NCBI RefSeq assembly: GCF_014268495.2
Contig: NZ_CP077087.1
Span: forward strand, 2,669,501-2,733,500
Direction: 5' to 3'
DNA: 64,000 nt
Source: Pseudomonas monsensis
GTDB taxonomy: Bacteria; Pseudomonadota; Gammaproteobacteria; Pseudomonadales; Pseudomonadaceae
Shown here piece after piece: positions 1 through 7,881 of the stretch (the first letter of the stretch is position 1; each line of letters begins with the position of its first letter). The translations under genes were made by a program, and so were the position numbers. The notes below the pieces were generated by a model. It worked only from the letters and a program-made list of their open reading frames with translations, searched no databases and was not told where the DNA came from.

Positions 1-462
1 ATGCTGCTGAAGCTTGTCTGCCGCCGAAGTGCGGGTAATGTCTTTCAGATCGAACTTGCCCTCACTCAAGATATATTCCTGGCCTCCAATATTGCCCTTG
101 AAGTTAAACGTACCGACCATTCGCTGCTCGGATTCGAAGTATTGAATGGACAATAATCCTTCGGTCGAGACCACTAACCGGTCTTGGGAAAAGTAATGAG
201 CGTGCGCCAGATTTTTATCGCTGCCAGAAACAAGCGAATAACTCATGGGCACGCCATTGCCTCCGAGGTTCAGAGGGATAACAAAAGTCATGTAGCGAAC
301 GCTGTCGCCGCTGATATGGGTGGCGTTTATTTCCCAATGGGTTGGCAGTTTTTCAATTAAAAGTCCGCTATTGGCCTGGAAATCCGGCTCGCCGGCGCTT
401 TTGGCGGTAAGCGTGCCCGTGGCGGCTACTGTTCCTTGCGTGATGGACATTTTGCTATTCAT
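1..462 (-). CDS. Hypothetical protein, C-terminus off the left edge
   Basis: The frame is open from an ATG at 462 to the window edge (154 codons read), so the gene is partial. An AAGGAA ribosome site lies just upstream of the ATG. A second ATG three codons later is a possible start. The protein begins MNSKMSITQG, has no signal peptide or membrane segment, and alternates short polar and hydrophobic stretches, suggesting a beta-rich soluble fold. I do not recognise the family. It stands alone on the minus strand, divergent from the bufB-like gene. Its codons and upstream region are AT-richer than the rest of the window, which could mean acquired DNA. Confidence 0.6.
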   Translation of the reverse strand, partial: MNSKMSITQGTVAATGTLTAKSAGEPDFQANSGLLIEKLPTHWEINATHISGDSVRYMTFVIPLNLGGNGVPMSYSLVSGSDKNLAHAHYFSQDRLVVSTEGLLSIQYFESEQRMVGTFNFKGNIGGQEYILSEGKFDLKDITRTSAADKLQQH

Positions 463-763
463 GTTCTGGATTCCTTTCTCGAGGGCATTACGAAAGAATG
501 AGGCGCCAGTGTAGTGGCGGTGCCTGCTACGCATAACTGTCAAAGTTGACAGGTATAAAAAATAAATTTTTATTCTGTTTTGTTAATTTTGACGCGGGAT
601 TGCCTTCGATAAACCGATGATCTGTATCTCAATGAATACAGCGCGATCACAGATACATAACCTGTGCATTCGACTTCGTCGTCGAAACAACCGCGATACA
701 TACACTGTTTAGGTTGACCTTTTGATCGCCATCACGCTGATGCGCCAACAGAGGGACAGCCCC
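463..763. other. AT-rich intergenic region, no gene seen
   Basis: About 300 bases separate two divergent genes. The part around 545-590 is strongly AT-rich for this genome (runs of A and T) and probably holds promoter elements. A candidate 31-codon reading frame at 617-712 has no ribosome site and was not accepted. I see no peptide gene here that could serve as the substrate of the bufB-like enzyme next door. Confidence 0.5.
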
Positions 764-1603
764 ATGCATATTGTTCATCCATCTGCACTTGCCCGAGTCG
801 GACTCGGCCTGCGACGAGGCTTGTTGAAAGACCTGCGAGCTGCCCATAGCGGTGTTTTCGACTTTCTCGAAGTCGCCCCGGAAAACTGGATCGGCGTTGG
901 CGGTGCCCACGGCGCGGCGTTGCACGAACTGGCCGAGCGTTATCCATTGGCTTGCCACGGCTTGTCGTTGTCACTTGGCGGATCGGCGCCGCTCGACGTC
1001 GGTTTTCTCGAAGAAGTCCGGGTGTTTCTTGACCACCATCAAGTGCCGTTTTACAGCGAACACCTGAGCTACTGCAGCGACGACGGTCATCTCTACGATC
1101 TGCTGCCGTTGCCATTCACCGAAGAGGCGGTGCATCACGTCGCCGCGCGGATCCGCCAGTCTCAGGACATTCTGGGGCGGCGTCTGGCGGTGGAAAATGT
1201 CTCTTACTATGCCGCGCCACGTCAGGACATGGACGAGGTGACGTTCACCAACGCGGTGCTGCGCGAGGCCGATTGCGACCTGCTGCTGGACGTGAATAAC
1301 GTCTACGTCAATTCGATCAACCACGGCTTCGACCCACACCGGTTTCTCGCCGGGGTTGAGCCGGGCAGGGTGGTCGGCATGCACGTGGCCGGGCATTTCG
1401 ATGAGTCGGACACGTTGAAAATCGACACCCATGGTGCCTCGGTGAAACCGGTGGTCTGGGCGTTGCTGGCCGACGCCTATGCTCGGTTCGGTGTCCAGCC
1501 AACGTTGCTTGAGCGGGATTTCAATTTCCCGGTGTTTTCCGAACTGGTTAGCGAGTTGCAAACCATTCGCCATTTGCAAGCGGGAGGCCGCCATCGTGGA
1601 TAA
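764..1603 (+). CDS. DUF692 multinuclear iron oxidase (MNIO), BufB/MbnB-like
   Basis: About 279 residues, the usual length of DUF692 (UPF0276) proteins, which are TIM-barrel enzymes that bind two or three irons and oxidise cysteine or other residues in small peptides (MbnB, TglH and BufB are characterised members). Family signatures are all visible: VAPENW, HGLSLSLGG, YSEHLSYCS, AVENVSYY, LLLDVNNVYVN, MHVAGH and LLERDFNFP, which supply the His, Glu, Asp and Asn metal ligands. I chose ATG 764, preceded by AGAGGGA, over an upstream TTG. The next gene, a DUF2063 partner, overlaps its stop codon. The usual short Cys-containing precursor gene directly upstream is absent, so the substrate is unknown. 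Confidence 0.88.
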   Translation: MHIVHPSALARVGLGLRRGLLKDLRAAHSGVFDFLEVAPENWIGVGGAHGAALHELAERYPLACHGLSLSLGGSAPLDVGFLEEVRVFLDHHQVPFYSEHLSYCSDDGHLYDLLPLPFTEEAVHHVAARIRQSQDILGRRLAVENVSYYAAPRQDMDEVTFTNAVLREADCDLLLDVNNVYVNSINHGFDPHRFLAGVEPGRVVGMHVAGHFDESDTLKIDTHGASVKPVVWALLADAYARFGVQPTLLERDFNFPVFSELVSELQTIRHLQAGGRHRG

Positions 1604-2348
1604 CCTGTTGCAGCAGCAACGGGCGCTGACCCGGTATTTGCGCGATCCCGAACATCAAACGCCACCGGTCGACATGGACGTGGCGCGGGTCAACGTTTAT
1701 CGCGATCTGGTGTTCAACAACGTCTCGCAATTGTTGAGCGGCACGTTTCCGGTGTTGATCCGGATTATCGGGGAACAACGCTGGGGCCTCCTGGTGCGAG
1801 GCTTTTTGCGCGAGTGGCGAGCGCAGACCCCAAAGTTTGGAGAGATTGCCGAAACGTTTCTCGACTATCTCGCTTCGTCACCGCAGGTGTTGCGCGACGG
1901 CGAGTGGCCGGCGTTTCTGCTGGAGCTGGCGCATTACGAATGGGTAGAGATGGTACTGCAGCAATCAGACGCCGAGCCGTTACCACCAACAGACCAAGGC
2001 TTGCTGCTGGAACGTCCACTACGGGTATCGGCGCTGGCCTGGCCGTTGGCGTATGTGTGGCCGGTGCAACGGCTGTCGCCGGACCTTCAACCCGCCGTGG
2101 CCCCGGCCCAACCGACCCTGTTGCTGGTACGCCGCACTGCGGATTTCAGCGTCAGGTTTGCTGAGTTGAGCCCCTTGGCCTGGCGGTTGTTGCAGCGGAT
2201 CGGTGAGTACCCTGTGTTGACCGGGCGCGAGCAGTTGCACGGTCTGGCGCAAGAGGCCGGCGAGTTGGGCAATGCGTCATTCATGGACAGTGGTTTGGCA
2301 TTGTTGCAGCAGTTGCACGAAGACCGCGTAATGGGGCCGACATCGTGA
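1596..2348 (+). CDS. DUF2063 protein, BufC/HvfC-like partner of the MNIO
   Basis: About 250 residues. The N-terminal half (LLQQQRALTRYLRD, then VNVYRDLVFNNVSQLL and WGLLVRGFLREWRAQTPKFGEIAETFLDYL) matches the DUF2063 domain. These proteins form complexes with DUF692 enzymes and are thought to present the precursor peptide. The C-terminal part is a second small domain ending in a helix-rich segment. The start is GTG 1596, preceded by GGGAGG at 8 bases and overlapping the upstream stop, which indicates translational coupling. A REP hairpin follows the gene at 2370. Confidence 0.85.
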   Translation: MDNLLQQQRALTRYLRDPEHQTPPVDMDVARVNVYRDLVFNNVSQLLSGTFPVLIRIIGEQRWGLLVRGFLREWRAQTPKFGEIAETFLDYLASSPQVLRDGEWPAFLLELAHYEWVEMVLQQSDAEPLPPTDQGLLLERPLRVSALAWPLAYVWPVQRLSPDLQPAVAPAQPTLLLVRRTADFSVRFAELSPLAWRLLQRIGEYPVLTGREQLHGLAQEAGELGNASFMDSGLALLQQLHEDRVMGPTS

Positions 2349-2369
2349 TTCCAGAGACTCCGTAAGCCT

Positions 2370-2397
2370 TGTGGGAGCGGGCTTGCCTGCTCCCACA
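2370..2397. repeat. REP palindrome between convergent genes
   Basis: The sequence TGTGGGAGCGGGCTTGCCTG continues into CTCCCACA, giving an inverted repeat typical of Pseudomonas REP elements. It lies between the bufC-like gene and the convergent histidine kinase gene, whose TGA stop starts just beyond it. It could act as a transcription barrier, though it lacks a T-run. Confidence 0.75.
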
Positions 2398-2399
2398 TG

Positions 2400-3701
2400 T
2401 CAGAGCGGCAGCTTCAGTTCCGCGCACAGCCCGCCGCCCTCGCGGTTGCTCAGGCTCAGCGAGCCACCCAGTGCCATCGCCAGTTGTTGCGCGATCGCCA
2501 GCCCCAGCCCGGTGCCGCCGGTTTCGCGGTTGCGCGAGTTTTCCACGCGGTAGAACGGTTCCATCACCTGCTGCAGCTCGGCCTCGGCAATGCCCGGGCC
2601 GCGATCCATGACGGTCAGCCTCAGGCTGCCGTTGTTCGCTTCGACCCATACCTCAGCCGCGCCGGCGAACTTCAGGGCGTTGTCGGTCAGGTTCACCAAT
2701 ACCCGGCGCAACGCATGTGGGCGGGTGTCGATGACCACTTCACTCTTGCCGATCAGTTGCACGTCCTTGCCCATGTCCTGATAGTCGAACACCAGGCTTT
2801 CGAGAAACGAATCCATGTTGGTGCGGCGGCTTTCTTCGGTTGAGCCATGGATGCTGCGCGCATACGCCACGCCTTCGCGCACCAGGTGTTCCATCTCGCC
2901 AAGGTCGTTCCACAGCTTGTCCTTTTCCGCCGAGTCGTCCATGAACTCGGCGCGCAGCTTCATCCGGGTGATCGGCGTTTGCAGGTCGTGGGAAATGGCG
3001 GCAAGCAATTGCATGCGCTCTCTCAGGTAGGCGGCGATACGGGCTTGCATCGTGTTGAAGGCGCGGGCCGCGTAGACCACTTCGGTAGGGCCTTGCTCGT
3101 CGAGGTTGATCGGATGGGCATTGGGGTCGAGGGTTTCCACGGCGTTGGCGAGGCGGGTGAGGGGGCTGATTGCAATCCGCACTGCCAGCCAGGTGCAGGC
3201 GATCATCAGCGCCAGTTGGCCGAGCAACACCGCCGGCAGCCACGGCGACAGCGGCACCATCGACGGCCGCACATCTATGGTTACCGGGCTGCCATCGCTC
3301 AGGCGCAGATGCCCCTGAAAGTGTTTTTTCGGTCCGGGAATGTCGGTGAAGGTCAATGGATAGTGTTCGCCGATGGCGTCGGTGATCGAGGTGACGGCAA
3401 TCGGCACGTCGCCGGCCTTGATCGGCACGCCCGCTTCACCTGCATTGAGCAGATAGGCGTAATTGGTCCGGGCCAGACGCGACAGCCACGCCGGGCGTTC
3501 CTCGGCGGGCAAGCGGTCGAGGATCGCAATCGAGGTTGACACGTCGGTCTGCAGATTGCCGAGCATGGTGTTCCTGGCCATCTGGTAGCGCTCGTAATAC
3601 TGCGCGCCGAATGACAACGCCTGGGCCAGGATCATGCCGATCAGAAAAATCAGCCACACTCGCGAAGTCAGCGTGCGCGGCCAATGCAGGTTGAGGCTCA
3701 T
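2400..3701 (-). CDS. Sensor histidine kinase, EnvZ/RstB type
   Basis: The protein has 433 residues. An N-terminal membrane segment (VWLIFLIGMILAQALSF, about 15-31), a periplasmic sensor region (about 35-160) and a second membrane segment (LPAVLLGQLALMIACTWLAV) precede a HAMP linker. The DHp domain has the phospho-acceptor His in AAISHDLQTPITRMK. The ATPase domain has the N box (VNLTDNALKFA), DRGPGI and GGTGLGLAIAQQ. Its ATG overlaps the stop of the response regulator gene (ATGA), so the two are co-translated. The sensed signal is not evident; the divergent target operon deals with exported Cys-containing proteins and thiol redox. Confidence 0.93.
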   Translation of the reverse strand: MSLNLHWPRTLTSRVWLIFLIGMILAQALSFGAQYYERYQMARNTMLGNLQTDVSTSIAILDRLPAEERPAWLSRLARTNYAYLLNAGEAGVPIKAGDVPIAVTSITDAIGEHYPLTFTDIPGPKKHFQGHLRLSDGSPVTIDVRPSMVPLSPWLPAVLLGQLALMIACTWLAVRIAISPLTRLANAVETLDPNAHPINLDEQGPTEVVYAARAFNTMQARIAAYLRERMQLLAAISHDLQTPITRMKLRAEFMDDSAEKDKLWNDLGEMEHLVREGVAYARSIHGSTEESRRTNMDSFLESLVFDYQDMGKDVQLIGKSEVVIDTRPHALRRVLVNLTDNALKFAGAAEVWVEANNGSLRLTVMDRGPGIAEAELQQVMEPFYRVENSRNRETGGTGLGLAIAQQLAMALGGSLSLSNREGGGLCAELKLPL

Positions 3702-4438
3702 GCGGGCGCCCCGAGGATTTCGACCGGCAGCGAGAATACATAACCTTCGCTGCGCACGGTCTTGATGTACGCCGGTTCGCGCGCGTCATCCAGCAGCCGT
3801 TGACGCAAACGGCTGACCAGCAAGTCGATGGAACGGTCGAACAGGTCGGCGTCACGGCCCTGGGTCAGGTTGAGCAGTTGATCACGGCTGAGTACCCGTT
3901 GCGGGTGATCGAGAAATACCCGCAGCAAGCGGTATTCGGCGCCGCTGAGGGCGACCATGGTGCCGTCCTTGTCCAGCAGGTGCCGCGCCGACGTGTCCAG
4001 TTGCCAGCGCCCGAAGGCCAGCAGGCGGCCGGCCTCGGTCACCACCAGGTTGGGCGGCAGCATCCGTGTGCGCCGCAGCACGGCGTTGATCCGCGCGAGC
4101 AACTCACGGGCGGCGAAGGGTTTGGTCAGGTAATCGTCCGCGCCCATTTCCAGGCCGATGATGCGGTCGGTTTCATCATTGCGCGCGGTCAGCATCAGCA
4201 CCGGCGTGGCCTTGTGTTTGCCCACCCGCAGTTCGCGGCACAACTGCAGGCCATCGTCGCCGGGCATCATGATGTCGAGCACGATCAGGTCGACCGTGTT
4301 CGCTTCGAGAAAGCTGCGCATCTGCCGGCCATCGGCGACCACGGTGGTGCGCAGGCCGTTTTTTTTCAGGTAGTTGCCCACCAGTTCGCGGATCTCGCGG
4401 TCGTCGTCGACGATGAGAATGTGATCGACATGGTCCAT
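3698..4438 (-). CDS. Response regulator, OmpR family
   Basis: 246 residues. The receiver domain (about 1-120) has the acidic pocket in ILIVDDDRE, the phospho-acceptor Asp in LIVLDIMMPGDDG, the conserved Thr in VLMLTARND and Lys in DYLTKPF. The C-terminal winged-helix domain has VLSRDQLLNLTQGRD and YIKTVRSEGYVFS. The frame stays open upstream, but ATG 4438 (MDHVDHILIVDDD) is preceded by GGAGG at about 10 bases and gives the usual family length. It probably autoregulates and controls the divergent operon through the palindromes at 4520-4619. Confidence 0.94.
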   Translation of the reverse strand: MDHVDHILIVDDDREIRELVGNYLKKNGLRTTVVADGRQMRSFLEANTVDLIVLDIMMPGDDGLQLCRELRVGKHKATPVLMLTARNDETDRIIGLEMGADDYLTKPFAARELLARINAVLRRTRMLPPNLVVTEAGRLLAFGRWQLDTSARHLLDKDGTMVALSGAEYRLLRVFLDHPQRVLSRDQLLNLTQGRDADLFDRSIDLLVSRLRQRLLDDAREPAYIKTVRSEGYVFSLPVEILGAPA

Positions 4439-4519
4439 CGGTTCAAACCTCCAGCAAAGGGGAATGCCGTGCAGTTTATAGCGCCATCGACGACCCGCCT
4501 GCAGGCCTTTGTATTGCAG

Positions 4520-4544
4520 TGTATCCAGCGTGAGCACGGATACA
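4520..4544. promoter_or_regulatory. Palindrome TGTATCC-n11-GGATACA, candidate operator
   Basis: TGTATCC at 4520-4526 is mirrored by GGATACA at 4538-4544. It lies in the divergent promoter region between the response regulator and the DUF2790 gene, close to the regulator's start. The same GTATCC half-site recurs in a second palindrome 45 bases away, which points to a shared DNA-binding protein, most simply the adjacent OmpR-type regulator. This is inferred from symmetry and position only. Confidence 0.5.
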
Positions 4545-4580
4545 CGGCGAGGCAAAAACGGCCGCCTCCCCGGGTTTTGT

Positions 4581-4619
4581 ATCGTTGTGTATCCCCGACC
4601 GGCAGGGATACGTAACGAT
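4581..4619. promoter_or_regulatory. Extended palindrome with GTATCCC/GGGATAC core, candidate operator
   Basis: ATCGTTGTGTATCCC (4581-4595) is mirrored by GGGATACGTAACGAT (4605-4619) with two mismatches over 15 bases per arm. It shares the GTATCC/GGATAC core with the palindrome at 4520-4544. It lies 116 bases before the DUF2790 start and is well placed for activation of the operon to the right. Confidence 0.55.
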
Positions 4620-4734
4620 TTATCCGCGCGGTTTTCCGACACACCCGCGATACCTCGCGAGCCTCAAATAGGCTCCATCGAGGCACACACAGATGGCCTC
4701 GGCTCAAACCCATTGACGCCTTGAGGAAACTCCC

Positions 4735-4998
4735 ATGATCAGTAAAACCGCGATGGCCGCCGGCCTGTTTGCCGCCCTCAACATCTGCACCTTTGCAGCC
4801 CGTGCCGAAGCCGATGTTACCCCGCGAACCTACACCTACGGCACGCCTCTGGACATCCGCCAGGTGATCTCGCTGACCCAGGACGACTCGGTGACCTGCG
4901 GCATCGTCGATGCGCGCATGACGTATCTCGACTCGACCGGCGCCACGCAGGTGCTGGATTACCGCAAGTTCGCCGACGGCTGCAACAACGACAACTGA
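4735..4998 (+). CDS. DUF2790 small exported protein
   Basis: 87 residues. A Sec signal peptide (MISKTAMAAGLFAALNICTFAARA, cut near ARA-EA) precedes a mature part of about 60 residues. The mature part matches the Pseudomonas DUF2790 pattern: YTYGTPLDIRQVIS, then TCGIVDARMTYLDSTG, then LDYRKFADGC, with two conserved cysteines likely to form a disulfide. The ATG follows a TGAGGAA ribosome site. It is the first gene of a run with a small repeat peptide and a DipZ-like protein, downstream of two candidate operators. The molecular function of DUF2790 is not known to me. Confidence 0.8.
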   Translation: MISKTAMAAGLFAALNICTFAARAEADVTPRTYTYGTPLDIRQVISLTQDDSVTCGIVDARMTYLDSTGATQVLDYRKFADGCNNDN

Positions 4999-5025
4999 GT
5001 CATTCCAATTCTCTGGAGAATCACC

Positions 5026-5280
5026 ATGCACAACGTCTCGCGTTTTTTGACCGCCATCGCCTTTTCCCTCAGCGGCTTCGCTGCCCATGCCGATGCGTCG
5101 GTTGAACAGAATAGCTGCCACGGCGGCAGTTGCTTGCAGCTAACGCCGATGGCCAGACAGAGCATTGATAGCTCGCTCGCAGCCGACGGTGCCAGCCGCA
5201 CGCCGCAGGGCCAGATGTTTGCCGAGAACGGCGCAAGCCGCACACCGCAGGGCCAGTGGCTGCAAAGCCAGAGAGCCTGA
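5026..5280 (+). CDS. Small exported peptide with CHGGSC and duplicated GASRTPQGQ motif
   Basis: 84 residues, starting at an ATG with TGGAGA upstream. A Sec signal peptide (MHNVSRFLTAIAFSLSGFAAHA) would leave a mature peptide of about 62 residues. The mature part carries the only two cysteines, in CHGGSC, and two nearly identical blocks, DGASRTPQGQ and NGASRTPQGQ, separated by five residues. There are no other domains. The gene sits 27 bases after the DUF2790 gene and 39 bases before the dipZ-like gene, so the thiol reductase may act on it. I do not recognise a named family. Confidence 0.75.
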   Translation: MHNVSRFLTAIAFSLSGFAAHADASVEQNSCHGGSCLQLTPMARQSIDSSLAADGASRTPQGQMFAENGASRTPQGQWLQSQRA

Positions 5281-5319
5281 GCCCTCCACAAGGGCGCACA
5301 TTTACACAGGGTGATCATC

Positions 5320-6531
5320 ATGTATCTCATTGCATTCCTCGGCGGTCTGCTGACCGTCCTCAGCCCTTGTATTTTGCCGGTGGTGCCGTTCCTGTTCGCC
5401 GGCGCCAACCGCCGGCGCTCGTCGATCCTGCTGACCCTCGGTGGCATGGCCCTGACTTTTGCGCTGATCTCCAGCCTGGCCGTGGTCAGCAGCGAATGGG
5501 TGATTCAGGCCAGTAACACCGGGCGGCAGGTGGCGTTGCTCGTGATGATCGCGTTCGCCCTGGCGCTGATCTCGGCACGCATCGGTGACTGGCTGACCCG
5601 GCCGTTGGTCCTGCTCGGCAATCGCCTTGATGCCGACAACCGCAAGACGGCCGGGTCGACGGGCTCGATCCTGCTCGGTGTTGCCACCGGACTGCTGTGG
5701 GCGCCGTGTGCCGGCCCGATCCTTGGCGTGATCCTCACCGGGGCGATGCTGCAAGGCGCTAACGCTCACACCAGCCTGTTGTTGCTGGCGTATGGCGCAG
5801 GCAGTGCGTTGGCGCTGGGCACTTTGATTTTCGCCGGGCGCGGGCTGGTCAACCGGCTGAAACCGTCGATCCCGTTCACGGGCTGGTTTCGTCGCGGGGC
5901 AGGTGTTGCCGTGCTGGCTGCGGCGGCGGTGATTGCCACCGGGGCAGACAAGACGTTACTGGCCGGGTCGTCTTCCGAAGGTGTCGCCAGCGTCGAAAAC
6001 AGCGTGCTGGAAAACGTGCCGAAAGTGGTCGATTACCTGGTCAGCAAAGTCCGCGCCGACTCGATGCAGAACGACAGCAAGGGCGCGATGCCGTCGTTGT
6101 CCGGCGCCGTGCAATGGCTCAACTCCCCGGAGCCGAGCGCCGAATCCCTGCGCGGCAAAGTGGTGCTGGTGGATTTCTGGACCTATGACTGCATCAACTG
6201 CCAGCACACCTTGCCTTACGTCAAAGACTGGGCGCAGAAGTACCAGAAGGACGGCCTGGTGGTGATCGGTGTGCACACCCCGGAATACGGCTATGAGCGC
6301 ATCATCGACAACGTCAAGGCGCAGGTGCGCAAGCTCGGCATTACCTACCCGGTGGCAATCGACAACGACTACGCGATCTGGCGTCACTTCGATAATCAGT
6401 ACTGGCCGGCGCACTACCTGATCGATGCCAAGGGGCAGGTGCGTTACAGCCATTTCGGCGAAGGCCGCTACGAGGCGCAGGAGCAGATGATCCGCCAGTT
6501 GCTGGAAGAAGCCAAAGCCCCCGCAGCCTGA
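5320..6531 (+). CDS. DipZ-like cytochrome c biogenesis/thiol reductase with thioredoxin domain
   Basis: About 403 residues. The N-terminal half is a CcdA/DsbD-type membrane domain with the redox cysteines in LSPCILPVVPFLF and WAPCAGPILGV and about six hydrophobic segments. After a linker (about 215-270) comes a periplasmic thioredoxin/TlpA domain with CxxC in DCINCQHTLPYV and later VHTPEYGYERI. This fusion is the DipZ arrangement: electrons pass through the membrane cysteines to the CxxC. ATG 5320, 7 bases after AGGGTG, was preferred to GTG 5311. It is third in a run with two exported Cys-containing small proteins, its likely clients. Confidence 0.88.
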   Translation: MYLIAFLGGLLTVLSPCILPVVPFLFAGANRRRSSILLTLGGMALTFALISSLAVVSSEWVIQASNTGRQVALLVMIAFALALISARIGDWLTRPLVLLGNRLDADNRKTAGSTGSILLGVATGLLWAPCAGPILGVILTGAMLQGANAHTSLLLLAYGAGSALALGTLIFAGRGLVNRLKPSIPFTGWFRRGAGVAVLAAAAVIATGADKTLLAGSSSEGVASVENSVLENVPKVVDYLVSKVRADSMQNDSKGAMPSLSGAVQWLNSPEPSAESLRGKVVLVDFWTYDCINCQHTLPYVKDWAQKYQKDGLVVIGVHTPEYGYERIIDNVKAQVRKLGITYPVAIDNDYAIWRHFDNQYWPAHYLIDAKGQVRYSHFGEGRYEAQEQMIRQLLEEAKAPAA

Positions 6532-6697
6532 GGCAGGAGCTGTTACAACGGCTTAACAGATTCACGCCACTCATCGGCAAAGCCGGGTTAATTCCGCTTC
6601 GCCGGACGACCGGCAGGGACGCCGGCGGGACTCGGCGCGATAGTGATTGAGCAGGGCTACTGCCGGTCCTGCCACATAACAAGAACGCGAGGTTGCC

Positions 6698-6970
6698 ATG
6701 CCGAAATTCGTGATTGAACGCGAGATTCCAGGAGCCGGAAAGCTGTCGGAAGAAGAACTCAAGGCCGTGTCGCAAACATCCTGCCAGGCGTTACGTGAAC
6801 TCGGGCCGCAAGTGCAGTGGCTGCAGAGCTACGTCACCGCCGACAAAGTCTATTGCGTGTACATCGCTCCCGATGAAGCGCAAGTGCGCGAGCATGCCCG
6901 GCTGGGTGGTTTCCCGGCCAACAGCGTGGCGCGGGTGATGACGGTCATCGATCCGACGACCGCCGAATGA
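6698..6970 (+). CDS. DUF4242 domain protein
   Basis: 90 residues with the DUF4242 layout: MPKFVIEREIPGAGKLSEEEL, then VQWLQSYVTADKVYCVYIAPDE and VREHARLGGFPANSVARV. The domain is a small ferredoxin-like fold; some relatives are annotated as metal (nickel) binding, but I cannot confirm ligands here. The ATG follows GAGG. It stands 34 bases before a methyltransferase gene on the same strand, so the two may be co-transcribed. Confidence 0.8.
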   Translation: MPKFVIEREIPGAGKLSEEELKAVSQTSCQALRELGPQVQWLQSYVTADKVYCVYIAPDEAQVREHARLGGFPANSVARVMTVIDPTTAE

Positions 6971-7003
6971 TGTCGGCTTCAACCTGCCGTGGAGCTCGAC
7001 GCC

Positions 7004-7816
7004 ATGAGTACCCCGATTGATCTGACAGCCCTGAAAGAACGCCAGAAAGTCGCCTGGGCCAGCGGCGATTACGCCGTGATCGGTACCACCTTGCAAATCG
7101 TCGGCGAAAATCTCGCCGAGGCCTGCGACCTGCGTTGCGACGAGGAGGTGCTGGACGTTGCCGCCGGTAACGGCAACGCCACACTGGCGGCGGCGCGGCG
7201 CGGCTGTCTGGTGACTTCGACCGACTATGTCGCGGCCTTGCTCGAACGCGGCCAGGATCGCGCCCGGGCCGAACATCTGGACGTGACCTTTCAGGTGGCC
7301 GATGCCGAAGCCTTGCCGTTTGCCGACGACAGTTTTGCCGCGGTGCTGTCGACCTTCGGCGTGATGTTCGCACCCGATCAGGCCCAGGCCGCCGCCGAAC
7401 TGGCGCGGGTCTGTCGTCGGGGCGGACGGATCGGTCTGGCCAACTGGACCCCAGAAGGTTTTGTCGGCCAGATGTTCAAGACCCTCAGCCGCCATCTGCC
7501 ACCGCCGCCCGTAGCCCAGCCGCCGGCAAACTGGGGCACCGAAGCCTGGCTGCATACGCATTTCAACGATCACGATTTTGTCGTGCAAGTAACCCGGCGC
7601 ACCTTCAATTTCCGTTATCGCTCGGCGCTGCATTTCATCGACATCTTTCGTCATTGGTACGGGCCGGTGCACAAGGCCTTCGCGGCGCTGCCGCCAGAGA
7701 GCGGTCAGGCACTGGAGAGTGATCTGGCGGATTTGCTCAACCGCTCAAATCGAGCGGGGGAGGCATCGCTGGTGGTGCCGAGCGAGTATCTGGAGGTGGT
7801 GATCACCAAACGCTGA
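7004..7816 (+). CDS. Class I SAM-dependent methyltransferase
   Basis: 270 residues. The Rossmann motif I is VLDVAAGNGNATL, followed by an acidic motif II (TSTDYVAALL), DAEALPFADDSF and VLSTFGVMFAPD, typical of UbiE/type-11 methyltransferases. A C-terminal helical part (LPPPPVAQPPANWGTE onward) varies between subfamilies. I chose ATG 7004, with GGAG at 6991, rather than the GTG at 6989. The substrate cannot be told from sequence. Confidence 0.85.
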   Translation: MSTPIDLTALKERQKVAWASGDYAVIGTTLQIVGENLAEACDLRCDEEVLDVAAGNGNATLAAARRGCLVTSTDYVAALLERGQDRARAEHLDVTFQVADAEALPFADDSFAAVLSTFGVMFAPDQAQAAAELARVCRRGGRIGLANWTPEGFVGQMFKTLSRHLPPPPVAQPPANWGTEAWLHTHFNDHDFVVQVTRRTFNFRYRSALHFIDIFRHWYGPVHKAFAALPPESGQALESDLADLLNRSNRAGEASLVVPSEYLEVVITKR

Positions 7817-7834
7817 TCACGCAAAAGCGAACGT

Positions 7835-7860
7835 CCTCTGCAGGCGTGAGCCTGCAGAGG
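7835..7860. terminator. Perfect 11-bp hairpin between convergent genes
   Basis: CCTCTGCAGGC is followed by a GTGA loop and the exact complement GCCTGCAGAGG. It separates the convergent methyltransferase and pcsA genes. It has no T-run on either side, so a bidirectional transcription barrier is a likely but unproven role. Confidence 0.5.
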
Positions 7861-7881
7861 AGATGTGTTGCGGCGGATGGC

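Noticed and set aside
617..712. 31-codon frame with two Cys upstream of the bufB-like gene, considered as a precursor peptide
   Set aside because: No ribosome site, no signal peptide, and an Arg-rich composition unlike known bufferin precursors.
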